From Mesorhizobium sp. BR1-1-16 (GTDB lineage Bacteria; Pseudomonadota; Alphaproteobacteria; Rhizobiales; Kaistiaceae), in NCBI RefSeq assembly GCF_020165495.1, contig NZ_JAIUIE010000001.1, forward strand, positions 558,001-622,000: a DNA stretch of 64,000 nucleotides, in the 5' to 3' direction. Within the stretch, counting starts at the first letter, position 1; every line of letters begins with the position of its first letter. Shown here in pieces: positions 1-8,297 of the stretch. A program made the translations under genes and the position numbers. The notes under the pieces were generated by a model, which worked only from the letters and a program-made list of their open reading frames with translations, made no database searches and was not told the DNA's origin.

Positions 1-2
1 TC

Positions 3-491
3 ATCAATTACCTGCTGAAATCGGCAGGCATCATCAAAGACAACGTCAACTGGCTCGGCTCGGTCGACAATGCGCTCTGGACGATCATCTTCGCCGATGT
101 CTGGAAGACGACGCCCTTCATGGCGCTGCTGCTGCTCGCCGGCCTGCACACGATCCCGAAATCGCTGATCGAGGCAGCCCGCATGGACGGCGCGCGCTCG
201 CTCGCGACATTCTGGTATGTGAGGCTGCCGATGCTGCTGCCGACCCTCCTTATCGCCGGCCTCTTTCGCGCGCTCGACGCTTTCCGCGTCTTCGACCTCG
301 TCTATGTGCTGACTGGCGGCGGCCCGGCGGATTCGACCGAGACGCTGTCGACGCTCAATTACAAGACGCTCTTCTCGACGCTGCAGTTCGGCTACGGCTC
401 GGCGATCTCGACGGCGATGTTCATGACGGAGGCGCTCATCGCACTCGGCTTCTGCATCTTCCTCTATGAACGGCTCAGGCGGCAGAAATGA
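3..491 (+). CDS. ABC sugar transporter permease, MalF/UgpA type (5' end outside window)
   Basis: This is the C-terminal 162 residues of an inner-membrane permease for carbohydrate uptake; the reading frame is open to the window edge, so the start is missing. The EAA loop that docks to the ATPase is visible (EAARMDGARSLATFWYVRLP), followed by hydrophobic segments and the FDLVYVLTGGGP motif typical of sugar permeases. The stop overlaps the start of the next permease by four bases (ATGA), so the two are translationally coupled. The substrate-binding protein and perhaps the ATPase probably lie upstream, outside the window. The transported sugar cannot be read from this piece; the neighbouring isomerase, aldolase and kinase point to a hexose or derivative. 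Confidence 0.9.
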   Translation: MNYLLKSAGIIKDNVNWLGSVDNALWTIIFADVWKTTPFMALLLLAGLHTIPKSLIEAARMDGARSLATFWYVRLPMLLPTLLIAGLFRALDAFRVFDLVYVLTGGGPADSTETLSTLNYKTLFSTLQFGYGSAISTAMFMTEALIALGFCIFLYERLRRQK

Positions 492-1324
492 TTTATGCGT
501 ACAGCCCACTGCGCCGCATCGGTCTTTATTTCGGGGCCTTACTGGCACTCATCTGGTCCGGCGGCCCGTTCTTGTGGCAGTTGTCGAGCTCGTTTCAGCT
601 CGACCGCGAGCTGACGACCGGCTCGCCGAAATTCTGGCCCGCACCCTTCACGATCGAGCATTATGTCAATCTCGTCGTCGAGAAGAGCTTCCAGGAATAC
701 ATCTACAATTCGATCATCGTCGCCAGTCTGACGACGCTCTTCTGCCTGTTCGTCGGCGCGCTCGCAGCGTTTTCGCTGTCACGGCTTGATGTTCGCGGCA
801 AGTTCGGCGTGCTCGGCATTATCCTGTCGATCTCGATGTTTCCGCAGATCGCCATTGTCGGCCCCCTCTATCTGCTCGCTTCCGATCTCGGGCTGCTCGA
901 TACCTATGCGAGCCTCGTGATCACCTATCTGGCGCTCGGATTGCCGCTCGTGACATGGGTGCTGTTCGGCTATTTCGAAACGCTGCCGCGCGAGATCGAC
1001 GAGGCGGCGCGGATGGATGGCTGTTCGACGCTTGGGCTCCTTTTTCGCATCATCCTGCCGATTTCGCTGCCGAGCCTCGTGACGACGGGCCTGCTCGCGT
1101 TCATCGCCGCCTGGAACGAGTTCATGTTCGCGCTCGCCTTCACATCTTCGATCGATCATCAGACTGTGCCGGTCGGCATCGCAAACTTCACCAATCTCTA
1201 TTACGTGCCATGGGGCGACATCGCCGCCGCCTCCGTGGTGGTGACCGTGCCGCTGATCGTGCTGGTGCTGATCTTCCAGAAGCACATCATCGAAGGCCTG
1301 ACGCAGGGCGGAGTAAAGGAGTGA
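488..1324 (+). CDS. ABC sugar transporter permease, MalG type
   Basis: This 278-residue inner-membrane protein is the second permease of the sugar importer. It has about six hydrophobic segments and a clear EAA loop (EIDEAARMDGCSTLGLLFRI). An AWNEFMFALAF motif near residue 210 is typical of MalG-family permeases. It starts by a four-base overlap with the preceding permease and ends three bases before the next gene, so all three are one operon. The family imports mono- and oligosaccharides; the substrate is not determined by the sequence. Confidence 0.93.
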   Translation: MIYAYSPLRRIGLYFGALLALIWSGGPFLWQLSSSFQLDRELTTGSPKFWPAPFTIEHYVNLVVEKSFQEYIYNSIIVASLTTLFCLFVGALAAFSLSRLDVRGKFGVLGIILSISMFPQIAIVGPLYLLASDLGLLDTYASLVITYLALGLPLVTWVLFGYFETLPREIDEAARMDGCSTLGLLFRIILPISLPSLVTTGLLAFIAAWNEFMFALAFTSSIDHQTVPVGIANFTNLYYVPWGDIAAASVVVTVPLIVLVLIFQKHIIEGLTQGGVKE

Positions 1325-1326
1325 CC

Positions 1327-2142
1327 ATGCAACGCGACGTCAGAGTCGGCTGCCAGACTTTCACATGGGAAATGCTGGGCAATGCCTGGCGGGGCGGCCC
1401 CGACGACCTGCTTGACGCCATTGCCGCCGGTGGCTATGCCGGTATCGAGATCACCGACACGATGATCGGTCATTATGCCGGGCGTCCGAGCGCCTTCGGC
1501 GAAGCGCTTGCGACGCGCGGCCTCGACCTCGTGGCCTTCGCCATCGGCTCGGACAGTGGCTTCACCGAGCCGTCCATGGTCGAGGCGGATCTCGAGGATG
1601 TCGCCCGCGCCATCACCTTTGCCGGAGCCTTCCCGGGCGCGCTGGTCTCGATCGGCTCGGCAACCGTGATGTCGCCGGGCGATCGCGCCGCGAAATTCGC
1701 AACGGCCGCCGACTTCTATAATCGCGCAGCGGCTCTCGGCCAGGCGGCGGGGGTCGGCGTGGCGGTGCATCCGAGCTCGCATCACAACACGCTGCTCTTC
1801 GATCGCGCCGACTATGACCGACTGTTCGCGCTCCTCGACGACAGCGTCGGCTGGGTGCCGGATACGGGTCACATGCTGCGTGGCCATCCGGACATGCTGG
1901 ACACACTCGGCCACTATCAGGCTCGCATCCGCTATCTCCACCTGAAGGATGTCGATGCGTCCGGCAAGTGGGCGATGCTCGGCGCTGGTGTCTGCGATAC
2001 ACCACACGTGATCGACATCGTCACGGCAGCGCCGCATTTCAACGGCTGGCTGGTGCTGGAAGAGGAATCAGACGAGGCCGCCAGCGACGCTGCGGTCGCC
2101 GTTCGCCGCAACCGCGAGACGATGCGCGGGCTCGGCTACTGA
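1327..2142 (+). CDS. Sugar phosphate isomerase/epimerase, TIM barrel (AP endonuclease 2 family)
   Basis: A 271-residue xylose-isomerase-like TIM-barrel protein. The start is the ATG two bases after the permease stop; an upstream in-frame extension would only read through the permease in another frame. Visible family features include a conserved GYAGIEITD near the N terminus, VHPSSHHNT and VPDTGHMLRGH in the middle, and HLKDVD with a late EEE, which supply the acidic and histidine metal ligands. Members act on sugars or inositol derivatives as isomerases, epimerases or dehydratases. It is last in the permease operon and is followed by a strong terminator. The exact reaction is unknown. Confidence 0.85.
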   Translation: MQRDVRVGCQTFTWEMLGNAWRGGPDDLLDAIAAGGYAGIEITDTMIGHYAGRPSAFGEALATRGLDLVAFAIGSDSGFTEPSMVEADLEDVARAITFAGAFPGALVSIGSATVMSPGDRAAKFATAADFYNRAAALGQAAGVGVAVHPSSHHNTLLFDRADYDRLFALLDDSVGWVPDTGHMLRGHPDMLDTLGHYQARIRYLHLKDVDASGKWAMLGAGVCDTPHVIDIVTAAPHFNGWLVLEEESDEAASDAAVAVRRNRETMRGLGY

Positions 2143-2218
2143 ACCATCGCCGGCCATCCTTCCTGGCCGGCATCGGCAAGCGTCGCGGTTTCCCTCCCGA
2201 GCGACGCTTCCCGAACTG

Positions 2219-2260
2219 CCTGCCGACCCGGGTTCCCGTCCCCGGGTCGGCAGGTTTTTT
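2219..2260 (+). terminator. Strong intrinsic terminator
   Basis: A perfect 14-bp stem (arms 2219-2232 and 2241-2254, core CCGACCCGGG) with an 8-base loop is followed directly by six T. It closes the permease-isomerase operon and separates it from the convergent kinase gene. Confidence 0.92.
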
Positions 2261-2305
2261 CGTATCGATGCGGTCAGCAAGATCGCCCGGCCCGGCAAGA
2301 TCGCG

Positions 2306-2833
2306 TCAGGCATCGTGCCCTTGGTGTCTTCGGGCGAGCCCAAGCTTTGAGATCAGTGTAGCGACGGACTGCTCGACAGATTCTGTGGCGGTATCGATGA
2401 CGAGGGGGCGTTGTCCCCAGTCGTCATAGTGCCGGGCCATGATTTCGTCCCAGCCCGGCTTGATCAATCCCGGAACATCGGTTGCCCGCGTTTCAACCCG
2501 CCGGCGATGCTCCGTCTTGTCGGAGCAGATAACCTCGATTTCGGCAAATGCCGTCCCCGAGCGCTCTGCAACCGATCGCCAGGCGTCCCGCGTGATCGTC
2601 AAAGGGTTGACGGTGTCCGCGACGACCAGATTGCCGAGCGTCAGATTGTCTTCGGCGACCCCGTAGCAGACCATATATCCCGCTGGTCCGACTTCCGATC
2701 TGAGCACGTCAGCAGCGCGGATATTCTGCTCGACCGTATCGACCCGGACATAGACGGCGCCGATCTCTTGCGCGAGTGCACGCGCGATCGTCGTTTTTCC
2801 GCTGCCCGGCAGGCCGCCGAAAATGATGAGCAT
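2306..2833 (-). CDS. Small P-loop ATPase/kinase (AAA_33, zeta-toxin/CPT-like)
   Basis: A 175-residue soluble protein with a Walker A motif at residues 7-14 (GLPGSGKT) right after an N-terminal beta strand (MLIIFG). This is the arrangement of AAA_33 small-molecule kinases related to chloramphenicol phosphotransferase and gluconokinase. A second acidic site (VVADTVNP) and basic residues (HRRRVETR) fit a kinase lid. The start is the ATG at 2833, preceded by GGAGGG; an ATG six codons upstream lacks such a site. It is downstream of the SDR gene on the same strand, about 100 bases away. The substrate is unknown; it may phosphorylate a sugar or a nucleoside-like compound. Confidence 0.75.
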   Translation of the reverse strand: MLIIFGGLPGSGKTTIARALAQEIGAVYVRVDTVEQNIRAADVLRSEVGPAGYMVCYGVAEDNLTLGNLVVADTVNPLTITRDAWRSVAERSGTAFAEIEVICSDKTEHRRRVETRATDVPGLIKPGWDEIMARHYDDWGQRPLVIDTATESVEQSVATLISKLGLARRHQGHDA

Positions 2834-2935
2834 GGTATCCACTCCCTCCATTGTGGCTTCCGGAAGCCTGCAGGAGGGTAACGGTTTCGTCGTGTCATGG
2901 CATTCGCAATCATGACACGACCGACGCTCGCGTCG

Positions 2936-3691
2936 TCAGAAGGCGCCGATGCCGCCATTCACCTCGATGATTTCCCCGGCCAGGAAAGACGACATCGGCG
3001 AGACGAGGTAGAGCACCGCGTTCGCGACATCTTCCGGCCGGCCCTCGCGACGCAGCGGCGTCCGATCGACCGTCGCCTTGCGGCCTTCGGCGGTCGAGAA
3101 GCGGTCGTGGAACTGCGTGCCGATCAAGCCGGGAGCGACCGCATTGACGCGGATGCCCTCCGGGCCGAGTTCCTTCGCCAGCGCCCGGGACAAAGTCGAG
3201 ACGCCGCCCTTGGAGGCCGCATAATGCGCGGCGCCCATGCCGCCGCCATCATGCGCCGCGAGCGAGCTCATCAGCACGATCGCGCCGGACCGCGCCTCGA
3301 TCATCTGCGGGATCACCGCGCGCGCCGTCAGGAATGCGCTGGTGAGATTGAGGGCCATCGCCTCGTTCCAGAGCTCGAGCGAGCAATCGCTGACACGGCT
3401 GCGTTGGATCAGGCCGCCAGCATTGGCGACCGCGATGTCGATCGTTCCGAATGTGGCATTGGTCGCTGAAACTGCGAGGTCTGCAGCATTCGCCTCCTTC
3501 AGGTCGGCGAACAGTGCGCGCGCACGACCCTTCGGCGCCTTCGCGACAATGTCATCGGCCGCTTCGCTGCTGCTGGAATAGGTGAAGGCGACACGGGCGC
3601 CGGCCGCGATAAGCGCCTCGACGATGGCCCGGCCGATGCCGGACGCGCCGCCGGTCACGAAGGCCGTCCGGCCCTCGAGTTCGATCTGCAT
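2936..3691 (-). CDS. Short-chain dehydrogenase/reductase (SDR)
   Basis: A 251-residue classical SDR. The cofactor motif TGGASGIG is at residues 13-20, NAG at 90-92, the catalytic Ser at 142-143, and Tyr157-x3-Lys161 in YAASK. The C terminus ends with the SFLAGEIIEVNGG signature. The basic/small residues after the second strand (TYSSSSE) leave NADH versus NADPH open. It lies 76 bases downstream of the aldolase in the same orientation, so it probably oxidises or reduces a sugar, sugar acid or the aldehyde product of that aldolase. Substrate not determined. Confidence 0.88.
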   Translation of the reverse strand: MQIELEGRTAFVTGGASGIGRAIVEALIAAGARVAFTYSSSSEAADDIVAKAPKGRARALFADLKEANAADLAVSATNATFGTIDIAVANAGGLIQRSRVSDCSLELWNEAMALNLTSAFLTARAVIPQMIEARSGAIVLMSSLAAHDGGGMGAAHYAASKGGVSTLSRALAKELGPEGIRVNAVAPGLIGTQFHDRFSTAEGRKATVDRTPLRREGRPEDVANAVLYLVSPMSSFLAGEIIEVNGGIGAF

Positions 3692-3767
3692 GGATGAAGT
3701 CCTTGAGGGGAGGGGAAAAGGCGAAACCGCGCCCCATAAGGACGCGGCTCCGCGAGATGGACGGGCG

Positions 3768-4790
3768 TTACTGCCAGTCGCGATACCAGCCGTCGGGGAA
3801 GGCGGCGGCGAGGGCTTCGCCGGTCAATGCCGGAGCATAGGGGCGGCCATGCTTGCGCGTGATGGCCGTCAGTTCCGAAAGCCGCGCGGCGGCCTCGGTC
3901 GCTGCGACGGCGCGCGCCGCCGGGTCGCGGGTTGCCACCGCGTCCTGCCAGATCGAACGGCCGCCGAGGAAGCCGGACGCGCCGGCCGAGCAGGCGACCT
4001 CGACCTGATCGCGGAATTCCTCATAGCCGACGCCGGCCGAGAGGATGACCCAGGGCTGCTTCATGCCGTCATTGAGGCGCTGACAGGCCTTGGCGGCGGC
4101 CTTGCGGCCCTCCGACGTCGAGACATCGCCCGGGAATTCAACTTTCAGCATGTCGGCGCCGAATTCGGCCGAGATATGCGCGGATTCGACGATGCCTTCG
4201 ACGCGGCGATCGAGCCAGGCCGTGCTCTTCTGGTCCTCGCCGGGCAGCGCGAACCAGATCGGCTCGACCACCAGCGGAATCGACTCGGCGGCGCATTCGA
4301 CGACGAGGTCGCGCACGACCTGCCGCTGCAGCTCGGCCGTCGTGGCCTCGGGGCGATAGAACCACAGCAGCTTGACCATGTCGGCGCCGAGCAGGCGGAT
4401 CTTGCGCACGTCCCAGCCGGGGCGCATGCGCGTGCGGCGCTCGCCGTCGACGACGTCGAAGCCTTCGCCCTCGATCGAGGAAATGAGGCCGGTGGCGCCC
4501 GGCAGAGCGCGGGAAGCGATCACCTGCGCCAGGCTGAACTGCGCCTCGAGCAGGAACGCGCTGGCGACAGGCGCCACGGCCTGGACGAGCTCGAGTTTGG
4601 CGTCGACGGCCTGCTGATAACTCACTTTCGAACGGTCGTCGGCGAGCAGGTCCTTGAAGCTCAGCAGATGGTCGAGCGCCAGAATGGCAAAATAGCCGTC
4701 GGCGGTCGTCACGCGTTGCAGCCCACGGATCTTGCCGGGGTCAGGAATGGCGGGTTTCGGGGCGCGCGCGGAGGCAGTGGCTGCGGTCAC
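3768..4790 (-). CDS. Class I aldolase, LacD/YihT-type (tagatose-bisphosphate aldolase family)
   Basis: This 340-residue TIM-barrel enzyme should cleave a phosphorylated ketose to dihydroxyacetone phosphate and an aldehyde. The likely Schiff-base lysine is Lys216 in GADMLKVEFP, matching the conserved ADxLKVE of LacD and YihT; Lys140 sits in ADMVKLLW. The phosphate-site loop GFLGGRSIW is also family-like. The N-terminal signature reads ALDHLL where LacD and YihT have A(L/F)DQR, so the substrate pocket probably differs. The GTG at 4790 is chosen because GGAG is eight bases upstream; a TTG two codons earlier is too close. It lies just downstream of the kinase gene, as expected for consecutive pathway steps. 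Confidence 0.82.
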   Translation of the reverse strand: MTAATASARAPKPAIPDPGKIRGLQRVTTADGYFAILALDHLLSFKDLLADDRSKVSYQQAVDAKLELVQAVAPVASAFLLEAQFSLAQVIASRALPGATGLISSIEGEGFDVVDGERRTRMRPGWDVRKIRLLGADMVKLLWFYRPEATTAELQRQVVRDLVVECAAESIPLVVEPIWFALPGEDQKSTAWLDRRVEGIVESAHISAEFGADMLKVEFPGDVSTSEGRKAAAKACQRLNDGMKQPWVILSAGVGYEEFRDQVEVACSAGASGFLGGRSIWQDAVATRDPAARAVAATEAAARLSELTAITRKHGRPYAPALTGEALAAAFPDGWYRDWQ

Positions 4791-4817
4791 GGTCAAATCT
4801 CCATTGTCAGGGAATGC

Positions 4818-6083
4818 TCAGGGGGCCGGCTGGCTGAGAACGAGGAGGCAGCCGGCAGCGAAGGTGTCTCCAAGCCCGATCGTGCTTTGAGGGCTCGGCA
4901 GATAGGGGGACGGGCAGGCGACGACGGACCAGCCGCCGTCCAGAAATTCGAAGGCAGGCAGCGGTCCGAAGCTTGCGCCGGTCGGGCAGAGCACCGGCAG
5001 TGCATGGCGACCGAGGCCGGCGCGCGCCGCGGCCAGAAGACAGCCGGTCATCAGCGCGGCCTTCTCCTGCGCGGGGTCATTGCGCGTCACCGTCATGGCC
5101 CATTCGTCGGCGTGAACAGTGACGCGATCGAGCGACCAGCGCTCGGCAAAGCGTCGGACAGCGTCGGTATCGGTCACCGCGGCGTCGTTCGAAATCGCGC
5201 GCCATTCGGAAAGGCTCATGCCAACCGAGGTCACCGTTCCCTTGAGCGCCGAGAGCAGCTTTTCCGGCAGAGCAGGGCGGCTGCCATAGTCGGCGAGTTC
5301 CTGATGGATCAGCGGCAAGCCGGCCGCCCGCCATTGCCCCGCAAGGCGCGCCACCATCGCGATCGCCTGATCGATCTGGCTGTCAGGCGTCGAGACAAGG
5401 CTCGACAGCACCGCGGCGCCGGCACGTGTGGCAAGCTCTGAACTGACGCGCGCGAAGGCCTCGTCGCATTCCGGGGCGTCGTCGACGAGGCGCACGATGA
5501 CGCGCGTCGAGCGGCGCACGGCTTCTCCATCGATCGAGGCACCAACAGCGGACTCGAAGATCCAGTGGCGAGGCTTGGCCTGTCCGCTGCCGGGCGCAAC
5601 CGCACCCAGCCGCGCGAGGCTCTCGTCCTCGGCCAACAACACGCCCTGATCGAGTACGCCGAGTTGCGCGGCGCTGCGATCGGCCAGTGCCAGCAAGACG
5701 TCGACGCCAAGCGGCGCCAGGACATTGGCGATCTGCGCCGAGGTGCCGCCGACGCGATCGCAATGGGGCAGCGTCGCGCCGAGAGCATCGTCGCCGGCCG
5801 GCCAGTCGAGTGCGATTTCGCCGCCGATCCCAGCTTTCGCCCGCCGTGCCAGTTCATGGCCGAGATGTCGGGCTTCCGCCGATGCTTCGGCCGCGAAAAG
5901 CGCATCGGCGCGTTCGAGGCGCACCAGCGCGTCGACGAAGGCGGAGAAGCCGGCGATCACAGGCCGCGCGCGGGCGGCCATGGCGGGAAGCTCATCTGCC
6001 AACGCCGCATAAGCCGTTGCCCAGTCCTCGGTGGCGGGCGCTGGAGCCGGTTCGTCTATGCCGGGGATGGTCGCGGCTGGCAT
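4818..6083 (-). CDS. ADP-dependent phosphofructokinase/glucokinase family protein (ribokinase fold)
   Basis: A 421-residue sugar kinase candidate. Residues 111-120 (VGGTSAQIAN) correspond to the GGxAGIxAN substrate-site motif of ADP-dependent gluco/phosphofructokinases. The catalytic Asp406 sits in the C-terminal GLGDTFAAG anion-hole motif, and SVGMSLSEW in the middle matches the SVGxNExE region of that family. It lacks the ATP-type PfkB signatures. It heads the leftward operon with the aldolase and SDR, and its start faces the DeoR gene across repeats at 6095-6146. The inferred role is phosphorylation of a ketohexose before aldol cleavage. The phosphoryl donor (ADP or ATP) is not settled by sequence. 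Confidence 0.72.
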   Translation of the reverse strand: MPAATIPGIDEPAPAPATEDWATAYAALADELPAMAARARPVIAGFSAFVDALVRLERADALFAAEASAEARHLGHELARRAKAGIGGEIALDWPAGDDALGATLPHCDRVGGTSAQIANVLAPLGVDVLLALADRSAAQLGVLDQGVLLAEDESLARLGAVAPGSGQAKPRHWIFESAVGASIDGEAVRRSTRVIVRLVDDAPECDEAFARVSSELATRAGAAVLSSLVSTPDSQIDQAIAMVARLAGQWRAAGLPLIHQELADYGSRPALPEKLLSALKGTVTSVGMSLSEWRAISNDAAVTDTDAVRRFAERWSLDRVTVHADEWAMTVTRNDPAQEKAALMTGCLLAAARAGLGRHALPVLCPTGASFGPLPAFEFLDGGWSVVACPSPYLPSPQSTIGLGDTFAAGCLLVLSQPAP

Positions 6084-6094
6084 CGCAGCCCCTT

Positions 6095-6146
6095 TGCGTC
6101 TTTATGCGGTTAAATGCGTTGTTATGCGCTTAATGTCTGTTATGCC
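6095..6146. promoter_or_regulatory. Tandem operator-like repeats in divergent kinase/DeoR promoter
   Basis: Two adjacent 20-base direct repeats (6095-6114 and 6115-6134) share TGCGTnnTTATGCGnTTAA. A third, degenerate copy has TTATGC at 6140-6145. The TTATGC cores are 20 and 18 bases apart, placing them near the same face of the helix. The array lies between the divergent starts of the kinase (6083) and the DeoR regulator (6208), the usual place for a DeoR-family repressor to bind. Confidence 0.6.
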
Positions 6147-6207
6147 TTCACTCTGGTGCCGTCAAGCGGCATCCTCTAGATTGCCAGGACAAACCGGAGC
6201 CCCCCTG

Positions 6208-6993
6208 ATGGCAAGAAAGCGAACGGCCTCGCTGCCGATGAGCCGGCGGACGGAAATGATCCGTATCGTCACCGAGCGCGGCAGCGCGTCTGTCCCGGAA
6301 CTTGCTGATCTGTTTCGGGTTTCAACGGATACGATCCGTCGCGATCTCGATGCGCTGCACGATTCGGGCAAGCTCGTGCGCGCCCATGGCGGCGCCGTCT
6401 GGATGCCGGGTGGCGACCGCATCACGCCGGTGACCGACCGCATCGGTGCCGAATCCGACGGAAAAAAACGCATCGCGGCTGCGGCCTCGGGCCTGATCGC
6501 CGATGGCGAGGCGCTGATCGTCAATGGAGGCTCGACGACGCTGGCCTTCATCAAGGCGCTGTCCGGCCATCGTTCGCTCAATCTCGTGACCAACAGCGTC
6601 CCGGTTCTCGACCAGCTCAATCCCGCCGCCTTCTCCAATGTCTATGCGGTGGGCGGCGAATATCAGCCGGCGACGAAGGTGATGCTCGGACCGCCCGCGC
6701 TGTCGGCCCATGGGCGGGTCAATGTCGATACGGCGGTGATCGGCGTGCGCGCCATCAGCGCTGAGGCCGGGATATCGACGGCCTTCATCATGGAGGCCGA
6801 GATGATCCTCGCGATGACGCGACTGGCACGGCGGACGATCGTTCTCGCCGATGCGCGCAAATTCGAGCAGAGCGCATTCGCCACCATTGCGCCGCTCGGC
6901 GAGATCGATGTTCTCGTGACCAATGCGGCGCCGCCGCCCGCCCTGGCATCGGCCCTGGAACTATCGGGCGTCGAGACGATCATCGCGCCCTGA
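6208..6993 (+). CDS. DeoR-family transcriptional repressor
   Basis: A 261-residue regulator. An N-terminal winged helix-turn-helix spans about residues 14-55 (VPELADLFRVSTDTIRRDLD, the DeoR signature), followed by the RAHGGA linker. The C-terminal DeoR sensor domain has the conserved INGGSTT-like (VNGGSTTLAF) and AVGGEY motifs and ends in VLVTNAA. Such regulators bind phosphorylated sugars as inducers. The start at 6208 has GGAG eight bases upstream; the frame is open further upstream through the promoter region, which is unlikely to be coding. It is divergent from the kinase-aldolase-SDR operon and upstream of a second SDR, so it most likely controls both. Confidence 0.92.
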   Translation: MARKRTASLPMSRRTEMIRIVTERGSASVPELADLFRVSTDTIRRDLDALHDSGKLVRAHGGAVWMPGGDRITPVTDRIGAESDGKKRIAAAASGLIADGEALIVNGGSTTLAFIKALSGHRSLNLVTNSVPVLDQLNPAAFSNVYAVGGEYQPATKVMLGPPALSAHGRVNVDTAVIGVRAISAEAGISTAFIMEAEMILAMTRLARRTIVLADARKFEQSAFATIAPLGEIDVLVTNAAPPPALASALELSGVETIIAP

Positions 6994-7062
6994 CCCACTC
7001 GCCAGAACAGAGTTCATAGTCTATGGCCGGCTGACGCAAAGCCTGCCCAGAAGGAAATCAGC

Positions 7063-7824
7063 ATGACGTTCGCCACCTATCCAAGCCTCAAGGGCCGGTC
7101 CGTTCTCATCACCGGCGGCGCTGCCGGAATCGGCGCTTCTCTCGTCGACGCCTTTGCCGGGCAGGGATCGCGCGTTGGTTTTGTCGATATCGATGCGCCG
7201 AGAGGCGAGGCGCGGGCCGCCGAACTCGCCACCAAGGGGCATGACGTCGCCTTCGAAGCCTGCGACCTCCGCGACATCGGCGCGCTCCAGGAAGCTTTCG
7301 GCCGCCTCGCGTCACGGGTCGGTGCGCCGGAAGTCCTCATCAACAATGCCGCCCATGACGATCGCCATGGCTGGCAGGAGGTGACGCCCGAATATTACGA
7401 CGGCCGCATCGCCTCCAACCTCAAGCACATGTTCTTCGCCATCCAGACCGTCGCGCCGGCGATGATCGCCGCCGGCCGTGGCTCGATCATCAATTTCGGC
7501 TCCAATTCATGGATGGAGGCTGTCGGCGGCATGCCGGTCTATACCTCCGCCAAGGCGGCCGTCCACGGCATGACGCGTTCGTTCGCGCGCGATCTCGGCC
7601 CGCATCGCATCCGCGTCAACACCATCGTCCCCGGCTGGGTGATGACCGAGCGGCAGAAGGCGCTCTGGGTCACGGAGGAGGGGTTGGCGCGGCAGCGCGC
7701 ACGCCAGTGCCTGCCCGATCTGATCGAGCCGGTCTATCTCGCCAACATGGCGCTCTTCCTCGCCTCCGACGACAGCGCGATGTGCACGGCCAACAACTAC
7801 ATGGTCGAAGCCGGCTCGATCTGA
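7063..7824 (+). CDS. Short-chain dehydrogenase/reductase (SDR)
   Basis: A 253-residue classical SDR with an N-terminal TGGAAGIG cofactor motif and FVDID after the second strand, where the acidic residues favour NAD(H). It also has NNAA, a serine-containing active-site strand (GSNSW), and YTSAK carrying the catalytic Tyr and Lys. A clear AAGGA ribosome site precedes the ATG. It lies 69 bases after deoR on the same strand and may be co-transcribed. By context it is a sugar or sugar-acid dehydrogenase of the same pathway; similar proteins include glucose/galactose-type dehydrogenases. Substrate unknown. Confidence 0.85.
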   Translation: MTFATYPSLKGRSVLITGGAAGIGASLVDAFAGQGSRVGFVDIDAPRGEARAAELATKGHDVAFEACDLRDIGALQEAFGRLASRVGAPEVLINNAAHDDRHGWQEVTPEYYDGRIASNLKHMFFAIQTVAPAMIAAGRGSIINFGSNSWMEAVGGMPVYTSAKAAVHGMTRSFARDLGPHRIRVNTIVPGWVMTERQKALWVTEEGLARQRARQCLPDLIEPVYLANMALFLASDDSAMCTANNYMVEAGSI

Positions 7825-7892
7825 GCCGTTCCGCTCGGCCGACTGCTGATGACGGCCGCAACCGGAAATTCTGATCCGGCTCCGAAAACCAT

Positions 7893-7920
7893 TTGCGTTC
7901 CCGGAGCCGCCAGCCTACAA
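7893..7920 (+). promoter_or_regulatory. Possible promoter of tRNA-fMet
   Basis: TTGCGT (7893-7898) and CTACAA (7915-7920) are separated by 16 bases and lie 15 bases before the mature tRNA start. They overlap the right arm of an 8-bp inverted repeat (7877-7884 and 7902-7909) that may end the upstream SDR transcript. Assigned by spacing only. Confidence 0.35.
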
Positions 7921-7935
7921 GGCGCCTCCACTTAT

Positions 7936-8012
<77 letters not shown>

Positions 8013-8021
8013 AATCATGTG

Positions 8022-8047
8022 AAAGGCCCGCCTCCGGCGGGCCTTTT
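8022..8047 (+). terminator. Intrinsic terminator after tRNA-fMet
   Basis: An 11-bp stem (8022-8032, AAAGGCCCGCC; 8036-8046) with a TCC loop ends in TTTT. It lies nine bases after the tRNA CCA. The following 250 bases up to the isomerase gene show no further recognisable element. Confidence 0.85.
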
Positions 8048-8297
8048 GCATTTTGGCGGCCCCCCTCATAGGCAAAGATCGGCCGGGGGGCTCCGTGAGC
8101 GAACCGGGCGGCTGACGGAGAGAATTCCGCGACCTTTGACAATGGAGCGTTCGGCGGGCGTGGCGGAATCGGCTATGGATTGAGCGACCGGTCTCTCGAC
8201 CTGGTCCAAGATCGTGTCGGCAGGGCTCGGGGATCGATTGTCGGTCTCGGCCTATGCCGCATAAAACAGTTCAATCCCTGGTCTGAAGAGACGCCCC

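Noticed and set aside
3582-5441. 619-codon plus-strand open frame opposite the aldolase and kinase genes
   Set aside because: It is antisense to two genes with clear family motifs, has Arg/Ala/Gly-rich composition typical of GC-rich shadow frames, and no recognisable domain.
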